Source: an uncultured Cocleimonas sp.
Lineage (GTDB): Bacteria; Pseudomonadota; Gammaproteobacteria; Thiotrichales; Thiotrichaceae
Length of the DNA stretch: 64,000 bases
Assembly (NCBI RefSeq): GCF_947495625.1
Contig: NZ_CANLZW010000011.1
Location: 62,001-126,000, forward strand
Reading direction: 5' to 3'
In this document: positions 1 through 8,677 of the stretch, piece after piece
How positions within the stretch are numbered: the first letter of the stretch is position 1
Layout: each line of letters starts with the position of its first letter
Translations under genes and position numbers: made by a program
Notes under the pieces: model-generated
The model's database searches: none
What the model was told of the DNA's origin: nothing
The model's input: the letters and a program-made list of their open reading frames with translations, nothing else

Positions 1-22
1 CCATATAGCGCGTTCAAAACGC

Positions 23-1321
23 TTATGCGTTTGCCATTTTCTGAGTAATCGCTAAAAACTTATCAACATCTTCGATTGAATGACAATGCAAAGGCGAAAC
101 TCTGATTGCGCCTTCGAGATCAAATGATTCGAGCATACGTTTTGAATACAGGCTGGTGTTCACTCTTTCAAACACGGTCACGCCTTGTTTATCGTATTCT
201 TTAACGGCAGAAGCAGGGTCTATCTTTTTAAAGTTAATCGCTAGAATCAAATCGCGTTTTGTCAGATCATCGTGATCTAAATAGACGTCGAGATTCTCCA
301 TCTCGCGCAATCCTGTAGCGCCATCCGCACCGTTCAACATTCTTGATAATAAGGCTCGCTCGTGCAGTGCAATCATCTGCATGCCTGCAGTAAATTGATT
401 ACGTCTTGTTGCTTCTTTAAGGTCTTGATCTTCTCTGGTTGCAAGACTGCAAACATAATCAATCACTTCAGTGAACATGCCGTACTGCGCTGGATCAGAA
501 CTGCCTAAGTCCCAGATATGGCTTTTCTTGCCGCTGAGTTTGTCGTGTGGCAATTCTGCCGCTCGCTCAGATAACCATGCTAACCCCATGCCTCGACAAC
601 CAAAGAATTTATACGGTGCGATATTGATGCCATCGATTGGAATATTTTTCAAATCGATGATTTCGTGAGGCGCATGCTGGACAGCATCAACAATGATATA
701 TAAATCGGGTTTGATTGCTCTGGCAGCAGCAACAATCGACTCAACATCGAGTTTTGCACCTGAAATATTCGAGGCGTAAATCACACTTAAAAGTGCAGTA
801 TTTTCATCGACTAAACTTATAACCTCATCAACATCAACACCACCAGTGACTGGGTTGCTTTTCGCGACACGCAGCTCTCGATTGGTGCGGCTAGCGTTTA
901 ACTCCATCGCATCATAGGACGAAGGGTGCTCCAGAATTGTAGTCACTATATTTGTACCAGCAACATTTTCTGTAATGACTCGCACCATATCGAACATCGC
1001 TTTGGATGCGGTGAGTGCTGTATAAACCGTGCCGCCTTCAACATTTAGCAACATTCGAAAGTCTTCCTGACCTTTATTCTGTATCCCTTGAAGGTGGACT
1101 GCCGTATCATGCATTCGATCGAGACAATCTGGGCTAGCCGAAATTTCAGCGTATCGTTCTACCGCTTTTTTCAAACGGAAAGAGCCGCCAGCATTATCAA
1201 AAAACAAACGGTGACGACCATTTAAATCGACATCAACATGGTAGAAAGAATCTTTTACATATTGCATCGTCTCATCTGAAAACAACTCGCCTGAATTTTT
1301 TTTTGAATTTTCCACCAACAT
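23..1321 (-). CDS. Class V aminotransferase-fold PLP enzyme
   Basis: A 432-residue protein of the class V aminotransferase/cysteine desulfurase superfamily. Visible family marks are the cofactor-binding aspartate region IIVDAVQHAPH near residue 215 and the likely Schiff-base lysine in IAPYKFFGCRG near 240. The sequence near residues 95-110 (VYTALTASKAMFDMV) fits the usual phosphate-binding segment. Substrate cannot be told: relatives include cysteine desulfurases, kynureninase-like and isopenicillin-epimerase-like enzymes. The ATG at 1321 has a GAAGG only one base upstream, so the in-frame GTG at 1315, at about 7 bases, may be the real start. It stands alone; the next minus-strand gene is about 300 bases upstream. 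Family confident, reaction unknown. Confidence 0.8.
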   Translation of the reverse strand: MLVENSKKNSGELFSDETMQYVKDSFYHVDVDLNGRHRLFFDNAGGSFRLKKAVERYAEISASPDCLDRMHDTAVHLQGIQNKGQEDFRMLLNVEGGTVYTALTASKAMFDMVRVITENVAGTNIVTTILEHPSSYDAMELNASRTNRELRVAKSNPVTGGVDVDEVISLVDENTALLSVIYASNISGAKLDVESIVAAARAIKPDLYIIVDAVQHAPHEIIDLKNIPIDGINIAPYKFFGCRGMGLAWLSERAAELPHDKLSGKKSHIWDLGSSDPAQYGMFTEVIDYVCSLATREDQDLKEATRRNQFTAGMQMIALHERALLSRMLNGADGATGLREMENLDVYLDHDDLTKRDLILAINFKKIDPASAVKEYDKQGVTVFERVNTSLYSKRMLESFDLEGAIRVSPLHCHSIEDVDKFLAITQKMANA

Positions 1322-1360
1322 ACCTTCTAAACCGTTACATTAATCAAGAATAAACTATTT

Positions 1361-1392
1361 GACACACCCCCCTACTTTTAGCCCTTTTCTTA
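1361..1392 (+). repeat. Dispersed C6-TACTTTTAG element, copy 1
   Basis: Core CACCCCCCTACTTTTAG at 1365-1381, followed by a CCCTTTT stretch. It lies between two minus-strand genes, so it reads against both and cannot be their terminator in this orientation. Confidence 0.85.
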
Positions 1393-1507
1393 AAAAAGGC
1401 AAATAATTAAATATTGTGTATAGATGTAGTAATAATTGATTAGACGTGTGAAGCCTGATTAAGGCGATCATTAGCGCTGTAACTTAGATGCTTTAACATA
1501 TATAACG

Positions 1508-1549
1508 CACTTCACTGCTACCAATCAGAATATTGGTAGCAGTGAAGTG
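1508..1549. repeat. 18-bp perfect inverted repeat downstream of the sensor gene
   Basis: Arms 1508-1525 and 1532-1549 are exact reverse complements around a 6-base loop. It lies about 70 bases beyond the stop of the minus-strand Cache-domain gene. A strong RNA hairpin is expected, but no clear U-tract follows on the minus strand, so it could be an mRNA-stabilising hairpin or a factor-assisted terminator rather than a classical intrinsic terminator. Confidence 0.7.
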
Positions 1550-1617
1550 AAACTGAACTAGAGAGAAAATAGTGCAAAACTAGTGAGAAAATAATCGCTA
1601 CTGAGCAGGATAAATTC

Positions 1618-2829
1618 TTATATCGAGCAGACCTCACCCTCATAAACATCCATCACCGACTTTAGTTCATCATGGATATATTGAAGTTCTTCGTCTTTTA
1701 ATTCTGACAGAAATTCGGGTGTTTTTCTGGATTGCAGTTTCATCAATATCTGGTTAATTTCAAGACAACCGCGCAGTGCAATTTCTTCGATTAATTTATC
1801 CATTTCGACTTTATCAATCTGACCTTCGACTACAGTGCTTTCAGCGGTAGTATTTTCGATGCCTATTAGCTCATCGTTAGCGCCGAACCAGAAATCCAGA
1901 CCTTTCTCTAAAAAGTCATCGAAGGTTAGATAATGGGTACCATCACAGGAGAAGTTAAGTCCCACAAAGCCATTAACCAGATTCAAAGAACCAGAGCGTA
2001 AATACACCGTATCATCCGCAAATCTCAATGCGAAAAACTGTTTAAAAGTATTACACACATCGGGCTTGGGTACGATATTTCGCTCAAAATAGGGGCGTTT
2101 TGGATAGGCCAGACACACTTCAGAGTTAGATAATTCATCCATGGTAAGAATACGGTAGGTATATGGATCATCAACGTGCCATACCGTTACACGGCTGCTA
2201 GAGTAATGAATCTGACAGTGATAAACACCATGCTCTGTCATCAACTCTTCGAGTATCGTCATGACTTCTTCAAGACGCTTATCCATCTCGCTTTCAGCTC
2301 GCGACTGCATAAACAAACCACCGCGAATCGCTGGGTCACCTTTGATCTGCCGCCATTTTCGTGGCTCTTCATAAATCTTATCGTTGCGTGGCAATTCGCG
2401 CAGGTCGTAATCTACGCCGAGAAAACCAAGGCGTTCACCTTCGTCATTACGAATAATTTGTACGGCGGTTAGCGAGGGGCGTTTTTGGTTTTTACTGATG
2501 TAAGCACTGGATAATTCAAAATCATCACCATCTCTGACAGAAAACAGGTTTACCAAATAAGGTCGCTTTGATCTATCACGCCCCAGATGCTCTGTAATTG
2601 CACCTTCGTGTTTAACGGTGTTACTTATTTGAATGCCATCTTTATCAAGCACATAGATGTATTTGCAATAAGGCAGACTTTTCTTCGCCAAGGTCAAAAA
2701 ATCATTTAAACGTTCAGGCTTACCCATGTAAGGCACAAGGTCACTCGCCAGATCAGATAGCAAGCCCCCGATTAATTTACTCAGGTGTTTACGTTGTTCT
2801 TTAACTGATTTTTGAACGATAGAATCCAT
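1618..2829 (-). CDS. Cache/PDC sensor-domain protein without an output domain
   Basis: A 403-residue protein whose first half resembles a PDC/dCache sensor: a helical N-terminus (to about residue 50) then the segment CKYIYVLDKDGIQISNT near residue 55 and GERLGFLGVDYDLREL near 130, which are typical of Cache small-molecule sensors. No signal peptide or membrane segment is evident, unlike most Cache receptors, and no HAMP, kinase, GGDEF or methyl-accepting region follows. The C-terminal half (WHVDDPYTYRILTMDEL, then YLTFDDFLEKGLDFWFG) is not recognised. It is probably a soluble ligand-binding regulator, but the partner is not visible nearby. An 18-bp hairpin lies beyond its stop. Confidence 0.65.
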   Translation of the reverse strand: MDSIVQKSVKEQRKHLSKLIGGLLSDLASDLVPYMGKPERLNDFLTLAKKSLPYCKYIYVLDKDGIQISNTVKHEGAITEHLGRDRSKRPYLVNLFSVRDGDDFELSSAYISKNQKRPSLTAVQIIRNDEGERLGFLGVDYDLRELPRNDKIYEEPRKWRQIKGDPAIRGGLFMQSRAESEMDKRLEEVMTILEELMTEHGVYHCQIHYSSSRVTVWHVDDPYTYRILTMDELSNSEVCLAYPKRPYFERNIVPKPDVCNTFKQFFALRFADDTVYLRSGSLNLVNGFVGLNFSCDGTHYLTFDDFLEKGLDFWFGANDELIGIENTTAESTVVEGQIDKVEMDKLIEEIALRGCLEINQILMKLQSRKTPEFLSELKDEELQYIHDELKSVMDVYEGEVCSI

Positions 2830-2987
2830 TGATTAAAGTCCGATTTTGAATTTTATTGTGGTTGAGAATACCACTTTAGAAAAGCTCATGATAATTTTAT
2901 GCTGAAATTCAGGGAACAAATTGATATTTGAATTTGTCTGATTGCAACATTATTATATTTTTATAATTAACTTTTTGGGAGAAAATC

Positions 2988-4076
2988 ATGAATCAATCCA
3001 TGAGTAAAAATATTTCACTCATTCTATTAAGCAGCCTAAGTGTTATTGCAGGAACTGTGCTAGCAGCAAACAGCAATCAAACTGATCAAGGCAATCAATA
3101 TTCAAACACTCAACAAAATAACACATCAAGGCCCGCACAGATAAAATGGCTGGGAATCTCGCTCGGGCAAATTTCGCCTGCACTTCGCAGCCAATTAAGC
3201 TCTCAACTCAAAGACGGAATGGGCGTAATGATTACGGGCGTACAAGCAAATTCACCGGCAGAGAAATCGGGGTTGAAAGCATTTGATATTTTAACGCGTT
3301 TTAATAAAACGAATGTATCAAACAGTCAGCAAGTTTTTGACCTGGTGCAGCAAAGCAGTGCTGGTGACAAAATCACGCTTGAATATATTCGTGCGGGTAA
3401 AAATCAAACGGCTTCGGCTGAAATTGGATCACGCGAGGTTAATCAGCAACAAAACTGGAATGGACCATTTCAGGGATGGCCGAATGGAAATAGATTTGGA
3501 GCTTGGCCAAACTTTAATTCTAACTTTAATAATGACCCGTTCTGGAATTCGCAACCACGCTGGAATGATCCATTTTTTCAAAACTTTAACAGGAATTTTC
3601 AGACGCCTTTTAACAACTTCCCTAGTATGCCGAGCTTTCCCGACTTTCCTAAAGATTTCGGAAAAAACTTTAATGGTAAAAATGGCGCTAACGTACAAAG
3701 TTTTTCCCAATCAGAATCTTTAACTATGGAAACGCTCAAAAATGGAAAAATTCATATCGAGTTCAAATCCAAAGATACTGATAATGATGAGAAAAGATTC
3801 GTATTTGAGGGAAAGCGTGATCAAATCATCAAGGATATTCAACAACAAAAAGATCTGCCCGAAGCGCAAAAACAGAAACTAATAAACGCAATTAACGGAA
3901 ATTTTTCCTATTCCTTTAATAGTTTTAATTCGAATAGCTTAAACAATAGTTCGCAGGGTAGTTTGTTGCCACAAATACCGAGCGGGCCATTTTCAGCACC
4001 TCTCGCTCAACCTCCTTCGCAGCTACTTGATCAGCAACTAGAGAAGCAGACACCGCCAAAAAGGTTAAACTACTGA
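2988..4076 (+). CDS. Exported PDZ-domain protein with Asn/Phe/Pro-rich linker
   Basis: A 362-residue protein. A signal peptide covers about residues 1-27 (ISLILLSSLSVIAGTVLA). A Q/N-rich spacer leads to a PDZ domain at about 50-145, with GVMITGVQANSPAEKSGL typical of the DegP/DegQ carboxylate-binding loop. No HtrA protease domain is present. Residues about 150-230 are low-complexity and rich in N, F, W and P, with repeated NFN, FNNxP and WNDPF patterns. A charged helical segment follows at 240-300, then a Ser/Asn/Pro/Gln tail. The start is supported by GGGAG seven bases upstream. It is probably a periplasmic scaffold or adaptor for unfolded proteins; partners are unknown. Confidence 0.75.
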   Translation: MNQSMSKNISLILLSSLSVIAGTVLAANSNQTDQGNQYSNTQQNNTSRPAQIKWLGISLGQISPALRSQLSSQLKDGMGVMITGVQANSPAEKSGLKAFDILTRFNKTNVSNSQQVFDLVQQSSAGDKITLEYIRAGKNQTASAEIGSREVNQQQNWNGPFQGWPNGNRFGAWPNFNSNFNNDPFWNSQPRWNDPFFQNFNRNFQTPFNNFPSMPSFPDFPKDFGKNFNGKNGANVQSFSQSESLTMETLKNGKIHIEFKSKDTDNDEKRFVFEGKRDQIIKDIQQQKDLPEAQKQKLINAINGNFSYSFNSFNSNSLNNSSQGSLLPQIPSGPFSAPLAQPPSQLLDQQLEKQTPPKRLNY

Positions 4077-4124
4077 GTTTTAACTGTTTAGGCTATTATC
4101 CACATAACATTTTAAAATATAGAT

Positions 4125-4172
4125 ATGAATGTGTCAGAGAAATAAGCCAACTATTTACTTTGACACATTCAT
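4125..4172. repeat. 12-bp perfect inverted repeat in the PDZ-gene 3' region
   Basis: Arms 4125-4136 (ATGAATGTGTCA) and 4161-4172 are exact reverse complements with a 24-base loop. It lies 49 bases after the PDZ gene and 28 bases before the next start. It could be a terminator with a weak T-tract or an operator for the downstream gene. Confidence 0.55.
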
Positions 4173-4200
4173 CATTTAACCATTATCTAGCGAGACAAAC

Positions 4201-4629
4201 ATGACGACAAAACATATGACTAAAGCTCTAATACTTCCATTTTTACTCGCTTTCTCTGTACTAGCACAAGCCAATGAAGTCGAAATTGTTGATGTAAAAG
4301 CACACCAGGCAGCAAATAAAACCTGGACCTTTGCAGTGACTCTTAAACATGAGGATGCCGGCTGGAATCATTACGCCAACGAATGGCAAGTAATCGCACC
4401 CGATGACAAAATTTTAGCAACGCGCACGCTATATCACCCTCATGTTGACGAACAGCCATTTACACGTAATACATCGGGCGTAGAAATCCCCGCAGATATA
4501 ACAACAGTGCGCGTTATTGCCCGCGATACTGTCCACGGGCATTCTAAAACAGCAATGCAGGTAAACCTGAAAACCAAAGAAGTTAAACCTGTAATGCTGG
4601 CACTTAAAAGAACTAAAAAGAAGAGCTAG
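4201..4629 (+). CDS. Small periplasmic protein of unknown function
   Basis: A 142-residue protein with a clear Sec signal peptide (about residues 1-24, ending VLAQA-NEVE). The mature part looks like an all-beta domain: alternating hydrophobic strands such as TWTFAVTLKH and TTVRVIARDTVHG, with several His and Trp residues (GWNHYANEWQV, LYHPHVDEQPF). The histidines could bind a metal, which is only a guess. The C-terminus is lysine-rich. I do not recognise the family. It ends exactly where the convergent membrane-protein gene ends. Confidence 0.7.
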   Translation: MTTKHMTKALILPFLLAFSVLAQANEVEIVDVKAHQAANKTWTFAVTLKHEDAGWNHYANEWQVIAPDDKILATRTLYHPHVDEQPFTRNTSGVEIPADITTVRVIARDTVHGHSKTAMQVNLKTKEVKPVMLALKRTKKKS

Positions 4630-5151
4630 CTAAGTCTTTTCAGTTGCAGTTTTAATCACTGCTTCAGGTAGCGTGATATCTACAACTTTGCTTGTTTGAT
4701 AATCAAGGTATACCTTTCTTACAATTAAATAGAGTTGATAGGCCACTATCACAAGTGTTATCGCAATATAAAAGCTATGTAAAAGCCATAGTGATTTCCA
4801 GTTGGTTCCAAAAATCATAATAAGAGAAGCGATAAACCCATAAGAAACTGCACCGTGCAAAAACAATAAAAGACTTGTCGGATTTATACGATTTGATAAA
4901 ACCATTATTCCTCCTATCAAGCCTGATGCGCCGCCGGAAAATAGTAGAAACTGAACCACTACCTGACTGAGTGTTGTATGCTGAAAACCACTCGTAACCA
5001 GCGAGCCAAATCCATAAAATAATAAGACCGTTGCGAATAGGCCCAGCGGCAAGATTGGGTAAATAAACACAACAATCATTAGAGTCTTAAAAGACTTAAT
5101 ATTGATGTTTTTTATCATAAATTTTTCGGACATCTTTAATTTTTCGGACAT
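4630..5151 (-). CDS. Multi-pass membrane protein of unknown function
   Basis: About 173 residues from the preferred start ATG at 5151, which has GAGGA nine bases upstream. An in-frame ATG at 5202 has no comparable ribosome site. The first two six-residue units, MSEKLK and MSEKFM, come from an 18-base tandem duplication (5120-5133 and 5138-5151). Four hydrophobic segments follow (for example TLMIVVFIYPILPLGLFATVLLF written in part: VVFIYPILPLGLFATVL), and the tail is charged. No catalytic motif is visible and the family is not recognised. Confidence 0.6.
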   Translation of the reverse strand: MSEKLKMSEKFMIKNINIKSFKTLMIVVFIYPILPLGLFATVLLFYGFGSLVTSGFQHTTLSQVVVQFLLFSGGASGLIGGIMVLSNRINPTSLLLFLHGAVSYGFIASLIMIFGTNWKSLWLLHSFYIAITLVIVAYQLYLIVRKVYLDYQTSKVVDITLPEAVIKTATEKT

Positions 5152-5321
5152 TTCTAATTCCTCATTTCTGATCAAAATTTTGTGATTCAGTGACCGCATC
5201 ATAAATAACTAAAATGCAGTCAAACTGATACTTATGTGGTGATACTGTGCAGTTGATCTACTATGTAAGCTAAGTGTTTAGCTATGTGTTTAAGCTAACT
5301 ACATTATGAAAAATGCTAACT

Positions 5322-6323
5322 CTATGCCTGTTGAAAATGACTGAGTAATGGGCACTTCTGTGGAAGTTTCATTGCTGCTCTCCGCCCTTCTCTTCTATGC
5401 TCAATAGGCATTAATTCTTCTCTATAATCTAAATCAGCAGGAAGCTTCACATTCCACACTAATCCTAAATTCATGAGCCTATTCAAAACCCACCAGCCAG
5501 GGTCAGATTGGTTTTGATAAAGCCCCAACATCGCAGACCTGGGAAACGCATGATGATTGTTATGCCATGACTCACCCATCGTAAGTAAACCAGCGAAGCG
5601 AACATTGTGACCTTGAACAGCGGCACCATTGACATGCCAATCTCGCTCGCCTTCGTTGTGCGCGAAATAGCCGACTAACCAGTGACCTGTTATGGAAACG
5701 ACGATGCGTGCTGAAATCCCCCACACGACCCAAGACACGCCACCAAAGTAGAATAAGACGATTGCCCAGGGGAGTTGCTGGAGCATCCAGGTGTTTTCCA
5801 TGAAGCGATAGATACGATCTTGCTTTAAATCATCTTCTGGCAAAAACTCAGGTGCATGATCCAGTTTCAAATCGCAATGCAATTGCCACCACGCATCTTT
5901 GATGATGCCGCTGCCATGACGTAAATAAGCATGGCACCGCGGTTTACGTTGCGCCCAATCTCTGAGGTCATGCTGATGGGTCATTCCCAACGGGCCTGCC
6001 ATACCCACCAACACGCCAAGGTGAACAAAGAAATACTCCAGCCATTTCGGGCATTCGTAACTGCGGTGAATGAGGCGTCGGTGCATCCCTAATGAATGAC
6101 CTAGGCAAACTGTGGTAGCCGTAAATACTATAAAAACAGCTAAAGCAGAGAGGGAGAAAAAGTATGCGCCACCCACAACCGCTATGAATAAATGAGAGGT
6201 ATACCAGAGTGATTTTGCAGGCGCCCACAGTACTTGCCCAAACTCACCATTTGTAAATGAGTTTTCGGCCATGCGTGGGCTTTCTTTATGCGCTTTCTTT
6301 TTTAGTTTTGTTTGATTTTTCAT
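5322..6323 (-). CDS. Membrane fatty-acid (acyl-CoA) desaturase
   Basis: A 333-residue integral membrane di-iron desaturase. The three histidine clusters are visible: HSLGMH at residues 76-81 (running into HRRLIH), HQHDLRDW at 116-123 and HNNHH at 254-258. Hydrophobic stretches flank them. The HNNHH box with GESWHNNHHAFP is typical of the acyl-CoA delta-9 type, which inserts a cis double bond using oxygen and an electron donor. It is the last gene of a three-gene minus-strand operon with a second desaturase 13 bases upstream and a DCC-family protein before that. Position specificity is unknown. Confidence 0.88.
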   Translation of the reverse strand: MKNQTKLKKKAHKESPRMAENSFTNGEFGQVLWAPAKSLWYTSHLFIAVVGGAYFFSLSALAVFIVFTATTVCLGHSLGMHRRLIHRSYECPKWLEYFFVHLGVLVGMAGPLGMTHQHDLRDWAQRKPRCHAYLRHGSGIIKDAWWQLHCDLKLDHAPEFLPEDDLKQDRIYRFMENTWMLQQLPWAIVLFYFGGVSWVVWGISARIVVSITGHWLVGYFAHNEGERDWHVNGAAVQGHNVRFAGLLTMGESWHNNHHAFPRSAMLGLYQNQSDPGWWVLNRLMNLGLVWNVKLPADLDYREELMPIEHRREGRRAAMKLPQKCPLLSHFQQA

Positions 6324-6336
6324 TGTTTATCCTCAG

Positions 6337-7134
6337 TTAAATGACAGTTTTGTAATTGATTAAACCCGCGCTATCTAAACGCTCGGCAAGCTGGGGCAAG
6401 TGACAGGTAGGTATCGCGGGGTAGTTGTGATGCTCAAGATGAAACAACATGTTGTAAGCAAGTGGGCTCAACCAACGTGATCGAAGTGTTCTTGAGCCAT
6501 ATTGAGAATCTTCCTCTTCACAATCATGATGCACACTCCATACGGTAAACATCGGTGATATGGCATGTGATAACAGCATCAACACCGTATGAATTTTTAG
6601 CGCATCGATATCCCACCAAAACCACACGGCAGTCATCCATAAGACATTTAGAGCAATTTCAAATTTGATCCAGAAGTTCTGTTTAAGGCTTTTTTTAGCG
6701 CTTCGGCTTAATGCTTCTTTATGCAATTTAAGGGTAAATAAAGGCGCTTGTAACAACATGTTCCAAAAGCCTAATTTAGCGATATAGCCTTCTACATCGT
6801 TTTCTTCCAAACAATGGCGATGGTGTTGCATGTGTGTGACTTGCGTGGCACGCATTGATGTCATCATGAAAACACTCAGTAATAACATCACGACATCTGT
6901 CGCGGTTCTAGAAAGCCCCAGGCAATAATGAAACGCATTATGCGAAACGCGTAAACAGGTCAGAAAAAAGTAGGCGGCAGCAAATAGCATCAACACCGTG
7001 TGCTGATTAGCCGCTGCCCACATTTCTAAAATAAACCAGGGCAATGGCAATGAAATTTCTTTGGCAATTTCCCATGGCTTGTATTTGACGAGGTCTTGCC
7101 ACTCATGCGTTTTTAATATTCTGTCGGTGCTCAT
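6337..7134 (-). CDS. Second fatty-acid desaturase family protein
   Basis: A 265-residue membrane protein with the FA_desaturase histidine boxes: HNAFH at residues 65-69, HMQHHRH at 101-107 and HLEHHNYP near 233. At least four hydrophobic segments surround them. The third box (HxxHH followed by NYP) is of the kind seen in lipid desaturases and hydroxylases that act on complex lipids or carotenoids, so its substrate may differ from that of its neighbour. It overlaps the upstream DCC gene by four bases and is probably cotranscribed with it. No repeat element or terminator interrupts the three genes. Confidence 0.85.
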   Translation of the reverse strand: MSTDRILKTHEWQDLVKYKPWEIAKEISLPLPWFILEMWAAANQHTVLMLFAAAYFFLTCLRVSHNAFHYCLGLSRTATDVVMLLLSVFMMTSMRATQVTHMQHHRHCLEENDVEGYIAKLGFWNMLLQAPLFTLKLHKEALSRSAKKSLKQNFWIKFEIALNVLWMTAVWFWWDIDALKIHTVLMLLSHAISPMFTVWSVHHDCEEEDSQYGSRTLRSRWLSPLAYNMLFHLEHHNYPAIPTCHLPQLAERLDSAGLINYKTVI

Positions 7135-7529
7135 TTGCGTCTCACAGAAAAACTCATTCGATGTTTAGCGAGAAATTCATAGAATTTTTCTAACAGCGGA
7201 TGAGTCTTGGGCAACTTACGAATCAATCCCGAGATCATTCGGTAATACGGTATTTTGTCCCAAAGTGTGAGCATCGCTTCCAGCCCTACTTGATGAACAC
7301 CGCTACCATCTTTAATGTGGATGAGTCTCATTGCATCTTCGTAGTTGATGCATTCTTCATTAAGTACAGCAGCGTTATTACTGATATCAACCCAGTCGAT
7401 CTCTTCGTTTTTATTAGATTCCTTATTAGACATGAGCATTTGATAACGCTTCACTTCGCGCCGGCATAATGGACATGCGCCATCATAAAAAACGCGAATG
7501 GTTGAACTAGATATTGTCATTACTATCAC
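7131..7529 (-). CDS. DCC-family thiol-disulfide oxidoreductase (DUF393)
   Basis: A 132-residue protein with the DUF393 hallmark FYDGACPLCRREVKRYQ near the N-terminus. The CxxC pair is C19/C22. The LMSNKESNKNEEIDWVDIS region and the helix-rich C-terminus also suit the family. Such proteins are predicted thiol-disulfide oxidoreductases; they often sit next to membrane desaturases or lipid genes. It is the first gene of the desaturase operon, overlapping the next gene by four bases (ATGA), which suggests a role in redox maintenance or in delivering electrons for desaturation. That role is inference from context. Confidence 0.8.
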   Translation of the reverse strand: MIVMTISSSTIRVFYDGACPLCRREVKRYQMLMSNKESNKNEEIDWVDISNNAAVLNEECINYEDAMRLIHIKDGSGVHQVGLEAMLTLWDKIPYYRMISGLIRKLPKTHPLLEKFYEFLAKHRMSFSVRRK

Positions 7530-7817
7530 CTGTTTTGTTTCACTTGATCGTCGAATGACTCAAACAATAATCAAAACCTGGGAGTGATACTTCTGTTCGG
7601 ATAATTCAGGAACACAAAGTTAAAATTCAATATAATAATCAGCTAGTTAAATAATTACAGAATGATAATATGGGAATACAGGAAGGAGTTTTTTTAATCT
7701 CTAGTAGTCACTAAAGCCACAAGTTTTGATATTAGGGCTTAGAAACCTTGGCGAACGACTCTACTAAAAAGTAAACTATTGAAAATATAACGCATTCGAA
7801 AAGTATAAGGATAGAAA

Positions 7818-8135
7818 ATGGATAAAAACGAAGAACGAGCTAATCTAGCGTTAAAAGAATTTATTCGTTATTCATCCAGCCCTTGGCGCATCGTCTGGAC
7901 GAATTTTGTCGCAGGTATTTTTAGGGGGTTGGGAGCGATTATTGGCGCATCGGTATTTATCGCATTTCTTATCTGGGTGCTAACTTTATTTGTCGATGCG
8001 CCACTAGTTGGCGAATATGCCCAGAATGTTAAAGATGCAGTTATGGGTTACGTAAACGATACCAATTATAATGACGAGTTTAGCCGTATTGGGGATACTT
8101 TAGACAAAATAGAAGGTGGTCTTAACGACAAATAA
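7818..8135 (+). CDS. DUF5665-type small membrane protein
   Basis: A 105-residue protein. The N-terminal segment EFIRYSSSPWRIVWTNFVAG followed by a glycine-rich hydrophobic helix (about residues 35-62) matches the DUF5665 pattern. The C-terminal 40 residues are soluble and acidic. Function is not known. The start is supported by AAGGA eight bases upstream. A copy of the dispersed C6-TACTT element begins right at its stop codon. Confidence 0.7.
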   Translation: MDKNEERANLALKEFIRYSSSPWRIVWTNFVAGIFRGLGAIIGASVFIAFLIWVLTLFVDAPLVGEYAQNVKDAVMGYVNDTNYNDEFSRIGDTLDKIEGGLNDK

Positions 8136-8167
8136 AGTCACCCCCCTACTTTTAGGTCTTTTTTAAC
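8136..8167 (+). repeat. Dispersed C6-TACTTTTAG element, copy 2
   Basis: Begins at the DUF5665 stop codon: AGTCACCCCCCTACTTTTAG followed by GTC and a six-T tract. It lies between convergent genes and could end the plus-strand transcript. A short CCTA/TAGG stem is possible. Confidence 0.85.
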
Positions 8168-8171
8168 GTTA

Positions 8172-8453
8172 TCAGCCAGATGCTTTGATTAGAGAACGTT
8201 TGCTATTGCGGGTTCGTTGATCAGCTACTTCACTCGCATACTTAGCCTTGAAATCATCACCAACCCAGAATGATTTATTCGCTTCTTCTTCGGCCTGTTC
8301 TTTGCTAATCCCAATATCCCTCAGCATATTCTCATCCAGTTTTAATAAAGATTTTCTGCTTCTGTAACGCTGCTTGTAAAGGTTTAGCTGTTTCGTGTTT
8401 TGCTCTAATAACTGTGAGCAAATACCTTTAAATAGCTTGAATGATAATTTCAT
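8172..8453 (-). CDS. DUF1127-domain small basic protein
   Basis: A 93-residue protein with the DUF1127 signature: RYRSRKSLLKLDENMLRDIGIS (given here in part as LLKLDENMLRDIGIS) followed by EEANKSFW. Short DUF1127 proteins elsewhere affect phosphate, carbon or RNA metabolism, but the function of this one is not known. It is divergently transcribed from a MocR-type regulator 224 bases away, and the shared region holds ATCTGTCA repeats, so MocR control is likely. The start has GGAG-like AGGAG upstream (minus strand). Confidence 0.8.
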   Translation of the reverse strand: MKLSFKLFKGICSQLLEQNTKQLNLYKQRYRSRKSLLKLDENMLRDIGISKEQAEEEANKSFWVGDDFKAKYASEVADQRTRNSKRSLIKASG

Positions 8454-8544
8454 TGGTTTTCTCCTATCTCTATTTGCGTATGACTAAAATAAGAATAGGG
8501 ATAAGAAGGATTACATTACAGATTCACATTTATACCTTTTTTGT

Positions 8545-8629
8545 CGTGACAGATAGAAATTAAGTGATCTGTCACGTGCCGAAAACCATAATCTGTACTG
8601 TTCTATTTATAGTAATTGTAAATCTGTCA
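8545..8629. promoter_or_regulatory. Candidate MocR operator: repeated ATCTGTCA sites
   Basis: In the 224-base divergent region, CGTGACAGAT (8545-8554) and its exact reverse complement (8567-8576) form a 10-bp inverted repeat with a 12-base spacer. The half-site recurs directly as ATCTGTAC (8591-8598) and ATCTGTCA (8622-8629). MocR/GabR-type regulators are known to bind repeated half-sites near their own promoters, which fits this position. Confidence 0.55.
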
Positions 8630-8677
8630 TGCTCATGTGATATTTGAATCCATTAAAAAATACAGAACGGTTCAACC

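Noticed and set aside
3313-3723. 136-residue ORF overlapping the PDZ gene
   Set aside because: It is an alternative frame of a low-complexity coding region with no ribosome site.
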